Assembly: GCA_002878375.1 (NCBI GenBank)
Contig: NIRF01000009.1
Coordinates: 23,404-87,403 of the forward strand
Length of the DNA stretch: 64,000 nucleotides
Reading direction: 5' to 3'
Source of the DNA: Dictyoglomus sp. NZ13-RE01
GTDB lineage: Bacteria > Dictyoglomota > Dictyoglomia > Dictyoglomales > Dictyoglomaceae
This document shows positions 55,943 to 62,732 of this stretch, in pieces (within the stretch, counting starts at the first letter, position 1; every line of letters begins with the position of its first letter). The notes under the pieces are model-generated. The model was not told the DNA's origin and made no database searches. It was given only the letters and a program-made list of their open reading frames with translations. Made by a program: the position numbers and the translations under genes.

Positions 55943-56895
55943 ATCCATATAAAAGGGTTTTGAAGGAGGAGGAGTTAATAAACCTTATTAAGGATGTAGA
56001 TGGGATAATAGTAGGAATAGATCCCATAACAGAGAAGGTTTTGGAGAAGGCGGAAAGACTAAAGGTTATATCTAAGTATGGAGTTGGAGTTGATAACATA
56101 GATCTTGAAACTGCCAAAAAGATGGGAATTATAGTTACAAATACACCAGGTGCAAATAGTAATGCTGTTGCAGAGCTCACATTAGGACTCATTTTTTGTG
56201 TACTTAGAAATATTCATGTATCCGATAGGAAGGCAAGGGAAGGTTTTTGGGGAAGGTTTGTGGGATATGAGCTTTATGGAAAAACTCTGGGAATTATAGG
56301 AACGGGAAGTATAGGGAAGAGATTAGTAAGTCTTTTAAAGGGGTTCAATTTGAATATTCTTTGTTATGATATTTATCCAGATTACTCATGGGCAGAAAGG
56401 GAAAATGTGAAATATGTAAGTATGGAGGAGCTTTTGAAAGGCTCTGATATTATTTCTATTCATGTACCATTAACAAAGGATACCCACCATTTAATATCTA
56501 AGAAGGAAATTAGTCTTATGAAGAATTCTGCCATAATAATTAATACCTCAAGAGGTGGAATTATTGATGAGAATGCTCTTTATGAGGCTTTAAGAGATAA
56601 AAGGATTTTGGGAGCAGGGCTTGATGTTTTTGAAAAAGAGCCTCCTGAAAACTCTCCTCTTCTTTCTTTGGATAATGTTGTTGTTACCACCCATATAGGG
56701 GCTCATACAAAGGAGGCAATAGAGAATATGGCAAGTATAGCTACTGAAAATCTAATTTTAGCTTTAAAAAGGGAAAAGCCTAAATTTATTGTTTTAGAGA
56801 GCATTGAAAAGGATGGTAGAATAGAAATTAAAAAATTTTTTGAAGACCTGGCGCCTAATCATGGATATATCAAAAGAAAAGGAGAGAATAGTTAA
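54694..56895 (+). CDS. tnpB: TnpB read in frame into a 2-hydroxyacid dehydrogenase
   Basis: The 733-codon frame begins with a canonical TnpB (about residues 1-416): RuvC-I Asp188 (CGIDLGLKSFA), RuvC-II Glu275 (VVVESLNVNG), zinc ribbon CSKCGYIY...CPECGEVH, and RuvC-III Asp356 (DRDENAGKNL). No stop codon occurs at the element's right end, so the frame runs on through about 316 residues of a D-2-hydroxyacid dehydrogenase. Most likely the insertion removed the dehydrogenase start and the fusion is accidental. A fused protein could still be made. The TnpB part looks catalytically complete. Confidence 0.8.
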   Translation: MLKAYKYCICPNKDQIEFFEKTFGCCRFVWNMMLEEKLEALRRDRKIPRITPAKYKRQYPFLKEVDSLALANVQLQQEKAFKDHFNNPKHFSPPKFKRKKDEQSYTTNNQKTKSGSETIRVDFEKGLLYLPKIKSAIKAEFHRRFEGRIKSATVVKTKAGRYYVSILVDVQDPRNKIKEPQNFICGIDLGLKSFATVVNDSECLKIEYPRYLIKAEKKLKRLQRQLARKKEGSKNWKKARERLAKEHEYVKNTREDFMHKISKAIIDENQVVVVESLNVNGLSRTKLSKYVLDSSFARFIDFLRYKAEWYGRELIEADRTFPSSKMCSKCGYIYKELKLRDRVWKCPECGEVHDRDENAGKNLRDYGYRCIRSSRVGTTRIYACGDWTSTAMDKTMVASLADESGSLHLFKVDGSSHPYKRVLKEEELINLIKDVDGIIVGIDPITEKVLEKAERLKVISKYGVGVDNIDLETAKKMGIIVTNTPGANSNAVAELTLGLIFCVLRNIHVSDRKAREGFWGRFVGYELYGKTLGIIGTGSIGKRLVSLLKGFNLNILCYDIYPDYSWAERENVKYVSMEELLKGSDIISIHVPLTKDTHHLISKKEISLMKNSAIIINTSRGGIIDENALYEALRDKRILGAGLDVFEKEPPENSPLLSLDNVVVTTHIGAHTKEAIENMASIATENLILALKREKPKFIVLESIEKDGRIEIKKFFEDLAPNHGYIKRKGENS
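55943..56895 (+). pseudogene. D-2-hydroxyacid (3-phosphoglycerate-type) dehydrogenase, 5'-truncated
   Basis: The frame has ELINLIKDVDGIIVGIDPIT, the NAD motif LGIIGTGSIGKRLVSLL, catalytic Arg in NTSRGGIIDE, Glu in DVFEKEPPE and His in THIGAHTKEA, all in order. The first 30 or so residues of a normal protein are missing: the element's right end stands there, and only a few bases separate the element's left end from the RACo-like gene. The missing 5' part was therefore deleted. Without the fused TnpB start there is no obvious initiation codon. Confidence 0.78.
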
Positions 56896-57605
56896 TTTTT
56901 TAAGGGAAAAGTTGAAAGAGGAAGGAAAAGAGGGGTATGTTGTAGGAGTAAGCGGGGGAATTGATTCCTGTGTTGTATCTTATCTTCTTCGGGAGGCTGT
57001 AGGAAAAGAGAGAGTTTTTGCCCTTATAATGCCTGAGATGGATTCTGAGCCATCTTCTAAAAAGGATGCATTACTTGTTGTAGAAACCCTTGGAATTCCT
57101 TATAAAATTATCTCTCTAACAAAGGCTTTATGGGTATTAGGAGTATATAAAACTATACCTTTGTGGCTTCTTTTGTTTAGACCTTTAAAGAGGAGAGCAG
57201 TTAGATATTTATATAGAGAATATAGTAAAATTTTAGGAAAACCCATATTTTTTGCTTTAAAGGAGAAAATAAATATAAAATTAAACTGGTTTTATGAAGG
57301 TATTGCCTATCATAGAATAAAACACAGAATAAGAATGGCTCTTTTATAATTTTATGCAGAGAGGATGAATTATTTAGTTTGAAAAGCCACCCTCTCTAGA
57401 CCTTTTGCCAGGAATTACGGACGAATTCTCCATAGGTATAGATTATAATACTTTAGATAAAATGCTTATGATGTTTGAAGAGGGGAAGTTGCCATCTGAG
57501 CTAAAGGAATTTGATGAAAAATTATTGAATCTCGTATATGAACATTATAAATGGGTTAAAAAAGAAAAAAATAAGCCCCTTTCTTTAGAAAGGATTAAGG
57601 AATAA
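56861..57605 (+). pseudogene. NAD synthetase (nadE) pseudogene
   Basis: From ATG 56861 the frame reads MDISKEKERIVNFLREKL and VVGVSGGIDSCVVSYLL, the ATP pyrophosphatase motif, then continues to RIKHRIRMALL and a TAA at 57347-57349. The same frame goes on FYAERMNYLV and stops again. The frame then shifts to KPPSLDLLPGITDEFSIGID and the family's C-terminus, ending at 57605. About 45 codons (the GTGNKSE to IPEEI stretch) are missing. The gene has a nonsense codon, an internal deletion and a frame change, so it cannot make a working enzyme. Confidence 0.8.
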
Positions 57606-57613
57606 AAAATTTA

Positions 57614-57674
57614 CTACAAAAGGACTTCTTAGAGGAGCTTAAATAAATACAAATCTTTTTAGAAGTTTTTGTAG
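57614..57674. repeat. Imperfect inverted repeat downstream of nadE
   Basis: CTACAAAA-GG-ACTTCT (57614-57629) pairs with AGAAGTTTTTGTAG (57661-57674) over 14 bp with a two-base bulge and a 31-base loop. There is no T tract after it. It could be a remnant of a small mobile repeat or an mRNA 3' structure. Confidence 0.45.
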
Positions 57675-57696
57675 CAAGAATATTTTCCCAAAGAGA

Positions 57697-57750
57697 GAAT
57701 AGCCCCCATTCAGTAATTTGGAAAAATTCCTCTCTTATTGGGGGCTATTC
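57697..57750. terminator. Long-loop inverted repeat, probable convergent terminator
   Basis: GAATAGCCCCCA (57697-57708) and TGGGGGCTATTC (57739-57750) form a perfect 12-bp stem around a 30-base loop. It lies between the nadE remnant and the leftward metal-redox cluster. The large loop is unusual for a simple terminator. Confidence 0.5.
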
Positions 57751-57772
57751 TATTGATAAAAAGAGCAGTTAA

Positions 57773-58186
57773 TTAGGTAAGGTCTTTTAGAATAATATTC
57801 ACAATCTTTTCTACTTCATCCTCACTAAAATCCAAAGTAGGAATCTTTTTAATTCCTAATTCTGTTAAAGTGTAATCAAAATCAATTTTTATACCATTCT
57901 TTTCCATAATCTTTGTTACACATTTATTAGCACATCCATTTATAACTATAACTCTTCTTGCCTTCTTGCCTACATTTATATGGGGCTCCGAACCTGCGGC
58001 AACAGCACTGGTACAACACATACGGGCAGGTCCACTCATATTTGTTAGTCTAACTCCTACTTCATGCCCAATTTGTCCAACACTGGCAGCCCCATCACAT
58101 ACAAAAATAATATCTAACTTTTCTGGTTCCTTTGTACAAACAGGAAGTAAATTTGCTCCTTCTTTAGGAGTAACTTCTTCACTCAT
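57773..58186 (-). CDS. DGC-domain putative zinc-binding protein
   Basis: The 137-residue protein has the family stretch IIFVCDGAASVGQIGHEVG, then ARMCCTSAVAAGSEPH and VINGCANKCVTKIMEK. The conserved DG and paired Cys define the DGC family, proposed to bind zinc but not functionally settled. It is the last gene of the leftward cluster that begins with the NifX-like gene. An AAGGAGG site precedes the start. Confidence 0.72.
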   Translation of the reverse strand: MSEEVTPKEGANLLPVCTKEPEKLDIIFVCDGAASVGQIGHEVGVRLTNMSGPARMCCTSAVAAGSEPHINVGKKARRVIVINGCANKCVTKIMEKNGIKIDFDYTLTELGIKKIPTLDFSEDEVEKIVNIILKDLT

Positions 58187-58234
58187 TTTAAAAACCTCCT
58201 TAAAAGATAAGGGGAAGAAACCTCCCCCTAAATT

Positions 58235-58588
58235 TTATGAATTCTTTATAAGCTCTCTTATAACTGAAAGTGCTTGCTCTGTATTCATGTTGCGAATATC
58301 TACCCCATAATGTTTTGTTTTATCAAATCCTGCCTTTTCGAAGGCATCCCTAAACATTTTTACCTGCATTTTGGGATCGCATCCTGCTACATATAACTTC
58401 TCAATTTTTTCTCCATCCTTTGCAAGAATACTTAAGAAGTTCTCTCCGTCATCAGCACAAAGCTGTGGATGTAAAGCTACAAAATCTACTAATCCCTCTC
58501 TCCTGATGGTATTTAAAATCTCAAATATGTTCATTCCTTGGAAAGATGGACAAGTCCCTTGACATACACATAATAGTAGTCCTTTCAT
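58235..58588 (-). CDS. HdrA-like Cys-rich protein, fragment-size
   Basis: This 117-residue protein opens MKGLLLCVCQGTCPSFQGMN, a CxCxGTC motif. It has LCADDGENFL and KLYVAGCDPKMQVKMFRDAFEKAGF, like the N-terminal region of heterodisulfide reductase subunit A (VAACSPR...FR). It may bind an iron-sulfur cluster or relay thiols. Alone it is far shorter than HdrA. Its start touches the ferredoxin stop, so the pair is coupled. Confidence 0.6.
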   Translation of the reverse strand: MKGLLLCVCQGTCPSFQGMNIFEILNTIRREGLVDFVALHPQLCADDGENFLSILAKDGEKIEKLYVAGCDPKMQVKMFRDAFEKAGFDKTKHYGVDIRNMNTEQALSVIRELIKNS

Positions 58589-58824
58589 TATTTTTCACCT
58601 CCATCTGCTGCTAACTCCATCTTTTTATCTCCAAAGTAGCTAATTGCTCCTACTGGACAAGCACCCTTTAGACATCCCTTACAAAAATCAACACATTCTT
58701 CAGGATGAGCTACAAATGGTTTTCCATCTTTTACCTCGTAAACTCCATGAGGACAAAATTCTACGCAGGAGAGACAGGATATACATTTCTCATAGTCTAT
58801 AATTGGATACCAATGTTTTGACAT
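58588..58824 (-). CDS. Two-cluster [4Fe-4S] ferredoxin-like protein
   Basis: The 78-residue protein has CISCLSCVEFCP and, in the second half, CVDFCKGCLKGACPVGAI, giving eight Cys in two groups typical of a dicluster ferredoxin. I start at ATG 58824 behind GGAGGAG in preference to the in-frame codon at 58845. It should pass electrons to or from the adjoining HdrA-like protein. A gap of 111 bases separates it from arsR upstream. Confidence 0.78.
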   Translation of the reverse strand: MSKHWYPIIDYEKCISCLSCVEFCPHGVYEVKDGKPFVAHPEECVDFCKGCLKGACPVGAISYFGDKKMELAADGGEK

Positions 58825-58935
58825 CTCTTTTCTCCTCCTTTGCATTAAAATTTGTTTATTCCTTGGAACTTTTTATATATATTTTTATAAGGCTTAAAAT
58901 TTAATAACCATGCCACCAGCAAGGACAAATTTTCT

Positions 58936-59334
58936 TCATAAAAGATCCCTCTTTTCTATAATTTTTTCCCATTCATGGGATTTCAAAATAACACATCTAT
59001 TTTCCTTCCTAAATCTTGTCCTCAGATTCAATAATTCCAAATTTTCTTTTATATATTCATCAGGTATACTTTCAAGAGCCTTAAAAAGATAACTCTTGAA
59101 CTCATTGTCAGGCTCTTTAATAGAATAAAGCACCCCTTTCCCAACTCTTCTTTCCTTTACAATTTCCTCCCTTTTTAATTCTGAAAGATATTTTGAGACA
59201 TTATAATGATTCTCCCCCAAAGCATCTGCAATCTCACACACATAATATTCCCCTTTGCTTTTTAAAAGGAGAAGCAAAACTTTTAATCTCTTTTCTTCAG
59301 ATAGCACTTTAAATATCATTGCGTATCTATTCAT
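58936..59334 (-). CDS. ArsR-family transcriptional repressor
   Basis: The 132-residue winged-helix protein has the ArsR/SmtB core: FKVLSEEKRLKVLLLLL, YVCEIADALGENHYNVSKYLSELKREEIV and a wing RVGKGVLYSI. A Cys sits at the start of the recognition unit (VCEIAD), where many family members bind metal. Another Cys follows near the end (NRCVILK). I start at ATG 59334; a GTG at 59340 is an alternative. The operator at 59332-59354 covers this start and its -10 region, so it probably represses itself. The effector is not known. Confidence 0.8.
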   Translation of the reverse strand: MNRYAMIFKVLSEEKRLKVLLLLLKSKGEYYVCEIADALGENHYNVSKYLSELKREEIVKERRVGKGVLYSIKEPDNEFKSYLFKALESIPDEYIKENLELLNLRTRFRKENRCVILKSHEWEKIIEKRDLL

Positions 59335-59354
59335 ATGCACATATTAGCACATAA
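59332..59354 (-). promoter_or_regulatory. Operator of the arsR gene
   Basis: Read leftward the sequence is TTATGTGCTAATATGTGCAT followed by ATG. Its TATGTGCTAA half matches the operator at 59871-59893. A TTGACT box lies upstream (59368-59363) and TATGTG could serve as -10, with 18-19 bases between. The start codon follows within a few bases, so the mRNA may be leaderless and repressor binding would block it. Confidence 0.6.
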
Positions 59355-59364
59355 AATTAAAAAG

Positions 59365-59457
59365 TCAAGCGTTATCTTTTGTTTTCTTCTTATCTTTTAA
59401 GGCAGAAAGTAATAAAAAGGAAAAAGCAAAGATTAGGTAGATATCTCCAACATCCAT
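59365..59457 (-). CDS. 30-residue membrane peptide of the metal-redox cluster
   Basis: The small frame from ATG 59457 reads MDVGDIYLIFAFSFLLLSAL and then KDKKKTKDNA, stop at 59365. It has one hydrophobic helix and a charged Lys-rich tail. GGTGG lies five bases before the ATG. It lies 21 bases after the NifX-like gene and before arsR in the same direction. I do not recognise it. It was found by reading the gap, which is otherwise unusually long for this cluster. Confidence 0.5.
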   Translation of the reverse strand: MDVGDIYLIFAFSFLLLSALKDKKKTKDNA

Positions 59458-59478
59458 TCTATCCACCTTTTAAAAAAT

Positions 59479-59847
59479 TTAATCAGTAAGCTCAGGAAAA
59501 TCTTTTAAGTTGCCAGAGAGGTATAGCTCTAAGGCTCTTTTTACATCAGTCTCTTCTGTAACGATAACTTGAATACCTGCGGATCTTAAATCGTCATATA
59601 ATCTTCTTCCCATCCCATGGGAGATAACCACATTGCAGTCTCTTAAGGCGTTTATAATATCTCCATGGGTATCATAGTGACCATGACCAGAATGATGGAG
59701 TCCCCGAGCATGTCCTGTAAATGTATTTGGTCTATACTCCTCTCCAAGAACCTTTCCATCTTCAATCTCAAAAATTACAAATCCTCTTGTTCTCCCAAAG
59801 TGGGAGGAAATGGTCCTTCCATCATCAGACGCAATTGCTATTTTCAT
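59479..59847 (-). CDS. NifX/NifB-C-type dinitrogenase cofactor-like protein
   Basis: The 122-residue protein begins MKIAIASDDGRTISSHFGRT, the opening of the NifX/NafY/NifB C-terminal family. It continues with GFVIFEIEDGKVLGEEYRPN, a His-rich loop (HARGLHHSGHGHYDTHGD), and ISHGMGRRLYDDLRSAGIQV. Family members bind Fe-Mo or other metal-sulfur cofactors, and many live outside nitrogen fixation. The His-rich loop suggests metal binding. I start at ATG 59847 behind AAAGGAGG, not the long upstream frame. It is the first gene of the cluster and faces the NRAMP gene. Confidence 0.78.
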   Translation of the reverse strand: MKIAIASDDGRTISSHFGRTRGFVIFEIEDGKVLGEEYRPNTFTGHARGLHHSGHGHYDTHGDIINALRDCNVVISHGMGRRLYDDLRSAGIQVIVTEETDVKRALELYLSGNLKDFPELTD

Positions 59848-59870
59848 TTTTATCAACCTCCTTTTATTTA

Positions 59871-59919
59871 CATATGTGCTAACTGCACATATGATATAAT
59901 GACAAAAAATTTTTGTCAA
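59871..59919 (-). promoter_or_regulatory. Promoter and operator of the metal-redox cluster
   Basis: Read leftward, TTGACA (59919-59914), 17 bases and TATCAT (59896-59891) form a strong promoter. The inverted repeat CATATGTGC-TAACT-GCACATATG (59871-59893) overlaps the -10 box. It shares TATGTGCTAA with the site at arsR, so the ArsR protein probably controls both. The NRAMP gene starts about 44 bases beyond on the other strand and could be affected too. Confidence 0.72.
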
Positions 59920-59962
59920 TATACAATTTTTATTTTTTTTATATATAATCAATTAGTAATCT

Positions 59963-61219
59963 ATGAAGAGGGTTAAAGATTTATTTTCAAAACATAAGCC
60001 AAGGCTTGAAGCTTTAGAAATCCTTAAGTACATTGGTCCTGGGTTTCTTGTAACAGTTGGCTTTATAGATCCAGGTAATTGGGCATCTAATATCTCCGCA
60101 GGATCAATGTATGGGTACAAGCTTTTGTGGATGGTTACTCTTTCTACAATAATGCTTATTATTCTTCAGCATAATTCTGCCCATCTTGGGATTGTAACGG
60201 GTCTTTGTCTTGCAGAATCTATAAATAAATATTTCCCTAAGAATATTTCTCGATTTGTCCTTTTAACTGCATATCTTGCTACTGTTTCTACGGCACTTGC
60301 GGAAATACTTGGTGCTGCAATTGGCTTGAAAATGCTTTTTAACATACCTATAAAAATTGCTTCTGTGATTGTAAGTATTTTTATTGTATATCTTGTTTTG
60401 ACAAATTCTTACAAAAAAATTGAGCGCATTATTATTGGATTTGTAAGTCTTATTGGTATTTCATTTATTATAGAGCTTTTCCTTGTGGGAATTAATGTAA
60501 AAGAGGTAATTTTAGGATGGTTTGTGCCAAGGGTTCCAAAAGGTTCTGAGCTTATTATCATGAGTGTTCTTGGTGCTGTAGTTATGCCTCACAATTTATT
60601 CTTGCATTCTGAGGTTATTCAAAGTAGGCAATTTAATCTTGAGGATGAAAAGGTAATTCAAAAGCAACTTTCTTATGAATTCCTTGACACAATATTCTCC
60701 ATGTTTGTAGGATTTCTTATAAATTCTTCAATGATTATAGTGGCAAGTCAAGTTTTTTATAAATTTAACATACAGGTGACAGAGCTTGAATCAGCTCAGG
60801 CAACTTTAAAACCTCTCTTAGGAAATTTTGCCTCTTTAGTTTTTGCTATTGCACTTCTTTTTTCTGGAATTTCTTCCTCTATTACTGCAGCAATTTCTTC
60901 TGGAATTGTTGTGGCAGGTTATTCCAATGAGCCTTTTGACACAAAGGACAACCACTCAAGGTTAGGAATTATTTCATCTTTATTCTTTGCAACCCTAATA
61001 ATTTTCTTTTTAAAGGACACCTTCAAAGGGCTTATTATAAGTCAGGCAATTTTGAGCATACAGCTTCCTTTTACAATTCTTGCCCAGATCACATTGACAT
61101 CAAGTAAGAAGGTAATGGGAAAATATCACAACAAGGGTATAGAAAAGCTACTTTTAATTTTAACCTTTATAATTGTCCTTGTATTAAATATTTTGCTGTT
61201 AATAAATCTAAAGGGGTAG
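59963..61219 (+). CDS. NRAMP-family Mn2+/Fe2+ transporter
   Basis: The 418-residue membrane protein has the metal-binding DPGN motif in helix 1 (Asp36, Asn39 in VGFIDPGNWAS) and MPHN in helix 6 (Met208 in VVMPHNLFLHS), both canonical for proton-coupled Mn2+ or Fe2+ uptake. About eleven helices are visible. The start ATG has no clear ribosome site and an AT-rich upstream. It diverges from the NifX-like gene, whose promoter operator lies between them. Confidence 0.87.
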   Translation: MKRVKDLFSKHKPRLEALEILKYIGPGFLVTVGFIDPGNWASNISAGSMYGYKLLWMVTLSTIMLIILQHNSAHLGIVTGLCLAESINKYFPKNISRFVLLTAYLATVSTALAEILGAAIGLKMLFNIPIKIASVIVSIFIVYLVLTNSYKKIERIIIGFVSLIGISFIIELFLVGINVKEVILGWFVPRVPKGSELIIMSVLGAVVMPHNLFLHSEVIQSRQFNLEDEKVIQKQLSYEFLDTIFSMFVGFLINSSMIIVASQVFYKFNIQVTELESAQATLKPLLGNFASLVFAIALLFSGISSSITAAISSGIVVAGYSNEPFDTKDNHSRLGIISSLFFATLIIFFLKDTFKGLIISQAILSIQLPFTILAQITLTSSKKVMGKYHNKGIEKLLLILTFIIVLVLNILLLINLKG

Positions 61220-61234
61220 ACTAAAGTCTACCCC
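61213..61234. terminator. Terminator between NRAMP and glnA
   Basis: A perfect ten-bp stem GGGGTAGACT / AGTCTACCCC with two-base loop, followed by AAATTTTT, includes the NRAMP stop codon. The convergent glnA gene ends seven bases beyond. Confidence 0.78.
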
Positions 61235-61240
61235 AAATTT

Positions 61241-62581
61241 TTATAGCACTGGCAAATAAGTCTCAAGCTCGTATCCTGTCACTTGTCTTCTGTAATTATC
61301 CCATTCAATCTTTTTGTTCTCTATAAAGTTTGTAAATACATGATCTCCCAAAGTTTTTCTAACAAGTTCACTCTTTTCAGTGAGCTCTATAGCTTCAATT
61401 AAACTGCCAGGAAGGCTTTCTATTCCTCTTCTTCTTCTCTCTTCTTCACTCATATGATAAACATTTTCTTCAACCGGCTCAGGAAGAGGATATTTCTTCT
61501 CTATTCCTTCGAGACCTGCAGAAAGCATTACTGCGAAGGTAAGATATGGATTGCATGCAGGATCAGGAGCTCTATACTCAACTCTTGTAGCCTCCTCTTT
61601 TCCAGGCTTATACATAGGAACCCTTATTAAATCTGATCTATTTCTTAATGCCCAGGAGATATAAACGGGGGCTTCGTATCCAGGGACCAACCTCTTATAA
61701 GAATTTACCCACTGATTAGTAATAAGGGTTATCTCTTTTGCATGTTTCAATAAGCCTGCAATAAAATGCTTTGCAGTATCAGAAAGATGATATTTATCAT
61801 TAGGATCAAAGAAGGCATTTCTTCCCTCTTTAAATAAGCTCATATGGACATGCATTCCAGAGCCATTCTGTCCAAATAAAGGTTTTGGCATAAAGGTAGC
61901 GTAGACTCCATTAAGATATGCCACTTCCTTTATAGCCAATCTTGCAGTCATAACAGTATCAGCCATTTTTAGAGCCTCTGCATATCTAAAATCAATTTCA
62001 TGTTGAGAGGGGGCTACCTCATGATGGGTAAACTCCACTTCAATTCCCATTTCCTCAAGCATCAAAACAGTCTGATGTCTCAAATCAATAGCCTCATCTC
62101 TTGGGATTAGATCGAAGTAACCTCCCCAATCTAAAACCTCAGGGGAAGGATTAGATGTTTTAAAGTAGAAGAACTCCAATTCAGGACCCACATAGAAAGT
62201 AAATCCCATATTTTTAGCTCTTTCCAATACTCTTTTTAGCACATATCTTGGATCTCCCTCAAAAGGTCTTCCGCTTGGTTCTACAATAGTAGCAAACATT
62301 CTTGCGACCTTTTTATCTTTAGGTCTCCAAGGTAAGATGGTGAAGGTTTCTGGTTCTGGGAAGGCGATCATATCACTTTCATCGATTCTTGTGAAGCCTC
62401 TAACTGAGGAGCCATCAAAACCAAGTCCTTCTTCAAAGGCTTTTTCTAACTCATGGGCTGTTATAGTGAAGCTTTTCAAATATCCCAAGATATCTGTGAA
62501 CCAGATTTCCACAAAATAGACATCATTTTCCTTGATATACTTTAAGATTTCTTCTTTTGTTTTTGGAAAACTACCAGCCAT
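61241..62581 (-). CDS. glnA: Glutamine synthetase, type I
   Basis: The 446-residue enzyme has FDGSSVRGF, the metal/glutamate site EFFYFK and EVAPSQHEIDFR, the ATP loop NGSGMHVHMSL and NRSDLIRVP. Length and the lack of an obvious adenylylation Tyr segment fit the GSI-alpha subtype of Firmicutes and Thermotogae. It makes glutamine from glutamate and ammonia. GGGAGGAG precedes the start. It shares a face-to-face promoter region with the zinc-ribbon/mrp genes. Confidence 0.9.
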   Translation of the reverse strand: MAGSFPKTKEEILKYIKENDVYFVEIWFTDILGYLKSFTITAHELEKAFEEGLGFDGSSVRGFTRIDESDMIAFPEPETFTILPWRPKDKKVARMFATIVEPSGRPFEGDPRYVLKRVLERAKNMGFTFYVGPELEFFYFKTSNPSPEVLDWGGYFDLIPRDEAIDLRHQTVLMLEEMGIEVEFTHHEVAPSQHEIDFRYAEALKMADTVMTARLAIKEVAYLNGVYATFMPKPLFGQNGSGMHVHMSLFKEGRNAFFDPNDKYHLSDTAKHFIAGLLKHAKEITLITNQWVNSYKRLVPGYEAPVYISWALRNRSDLIRVPMYKPGKEEATRVEYRAPDPACNPYLTFAVMLSAGLEGIEKKYPLPEPVEENVYHMSEEERRRRGIESLPGSLIEAIELTEKSELVRKTLGDHVFTNFIENKKIEWDNYRRQVTGYELETYLPVL

Positions 62582-62617
62582 TTTTTCTCCTCCCTTTCCT
62601 TGAATGAAAACTTTTAT

Positions 62618-62675
62618 ATGCTATTTTAAAAAGAAAGTTTTGTCAATTGACATTATAAACTGCGTGGTTTAAAAT
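62618..62675. promoter_or_regulatory. Divergent promoters with abutting -35 boxes
   Basis: Leftward for glnA: TTGACA (62646-62641), 17 bases, TAGCAT (62623-62618). Rightward for the zinc-ribbon/mrp pair: TTGACA (62647-62652), 17 bases, TAAAAT (62670-62675). The two -35 boxes touch and together form the perfect palindrome TGTCAATTGACA (62641-62652). Polymerase bound at one promoter should hinder the other. Confidence 0.75.
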
Positions 62676-62732
62676 ATGCTATTGTGAATTTAGTCAATAT
62701 ATGTAGATTGAATATATTGGGAGGTTAAAAAT

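Noticed and set aside
57614-57750. The two inverted repeats as a complete small transposable element
   Set aside because: They are separate hairpins without matching outer ends or target duplication, and no second copy was noticed.
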